From assembly GCA_022376465.1 (NCBI GenBank), contig JACDTU010000009.1, positions 1,364,001 through 1,428,000 of the forward strand: a stretch of 64,000 bases of DNA. The letters are read 5' to 3'. Origin of the DNA: Cubamyces lactineus. Lineage: Eukaryota; Basidiomycota; Agaricomycetes; Polyporales; Polyporaceae. Of this stretch, positions 63,850 through 64,000 are shown in pieces. A program made the translations under genes and the position numbers. Numbering within the stretch: the stretch's first letter is position 1; the number at the start of each line of letters is the position of its first letter. The notes below the pieces were generated by a model, which searched no databases, had not been told where the DNA came from, and saw only the letters and a list, made by a program, of their open reading frames with translations.

Positions 63850-64000
63850 GCAGCAATGCATCAACACGGCACCAGCAGAAGAGACGGGCAACCCAACCAT
63901 GACCGCCGCGGTTTAAAGCGCCTTGAGTGGTATAAAAGGTGGTGCATCTGTACTTCTCAACGTCAGGACACTCACAATCCTACTCCATCACTCAGCCACA
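63850..64000 (+). promoter_or_regulatory. Promoter and 5' UTR of a further secreted-protein copy beginning just outside the window
   Basis: This segment matches, on the opposite strand, the upstream region of array copy 4 (14838 to about 15000). TATAAAAGG is at 63931-63939. From TATA to the last base 66 of 70 positions agree, and homology continues upstream ('AGACGGGCAACCCAACCA'). In copy 4 the ATG lies 76 nt after the first T of TATA, so the start codon is expected at about 64007, seven bases past the window end. Orientation is plus, the same as the decayed copy at 53.2 kb and opposite to the six-gene array. Confidence 0.88.

Overview
The window reads as nuclear DNA of a basidiomycete fungus, most likely an agaricomycete. 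Genes are split by many 50-60 nt GT-AG introns. The membrane families present (DUF6533, DUF6535) are typical of Agaricomycetes. The mobile elements are a chromodomain Ty3/gypsy element and two LINE-type elements. I saw no convincing tRNA, rRNA or CRISPR. Exon limits were placed by eye from splice signals and by comparing paralogs inside the window.

Housekeeping genes occupy the left end and a patch at 20-24 kb. They are a partial old-yellow-enzyme-type flavin oxidoreductase (1-676, minus), a mitochondrial Hsp78/ClpB-type disaggregase (1854-5216, minus), a mitochondrial solute carrier (20062-21355, minus), and an Abp1/drebrin-like actin-patch protein with two SH3 domains (21606-24271, plus). 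The last two share a 250 bp divergent promoter.

The most distinctive content is a tandem array of six minus-strand genes (7790-18647). They encode one family of small secreted six-cysteine proteins of 136-142 residues that I do not recognise. All six keep the same gene structure: exon 1 variable, exon 2 of 73 nt, exon 3 of 136 nt, and a last exon of only 8 nt giving Val-Phe-stop. The outer copies (1 and 6) form a subclass with a Lys-Arg site before the cysteine core and a TATA box 115 nt upstream. The inner four lack the Lys-Arg site and have TATA 72-84 nt upstream. A decayed seventh copy lies on the plus strand at 53165-53683. The final 150 bases of the window are the promoter of another plus-strand copy, whose start codon should fall about 7 bases beyond the end.

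A second expanded family is the DUF6533 membrane proteins: one gene at 5731-7413 and three tandem minus-strand genes between 44.3 and 51.6 kb. Both times this family sits next to the secreted-protein family. Between the blocks are two DUF6535 membrane-protein genes. One (24863-27509) looks intact. The other (37860-40617) carries an in-frame stop and an apparent frame change.

A complete gypsy element (27590-36623) with identical 285 bp LTRs and a CTGAC target duplication lies between the DUF6535 genes. It has one very long gag-pol frame and an overlapping third ORF. At 54-62.6 kb a full LINE-type element (minus; two ORFs overlapping as ATGA) and a truncated one (plus) lie head to head and share the same 3' end with a (TCC)n tail. 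The remaining intergenic DNA is decayed and largely unassignable.
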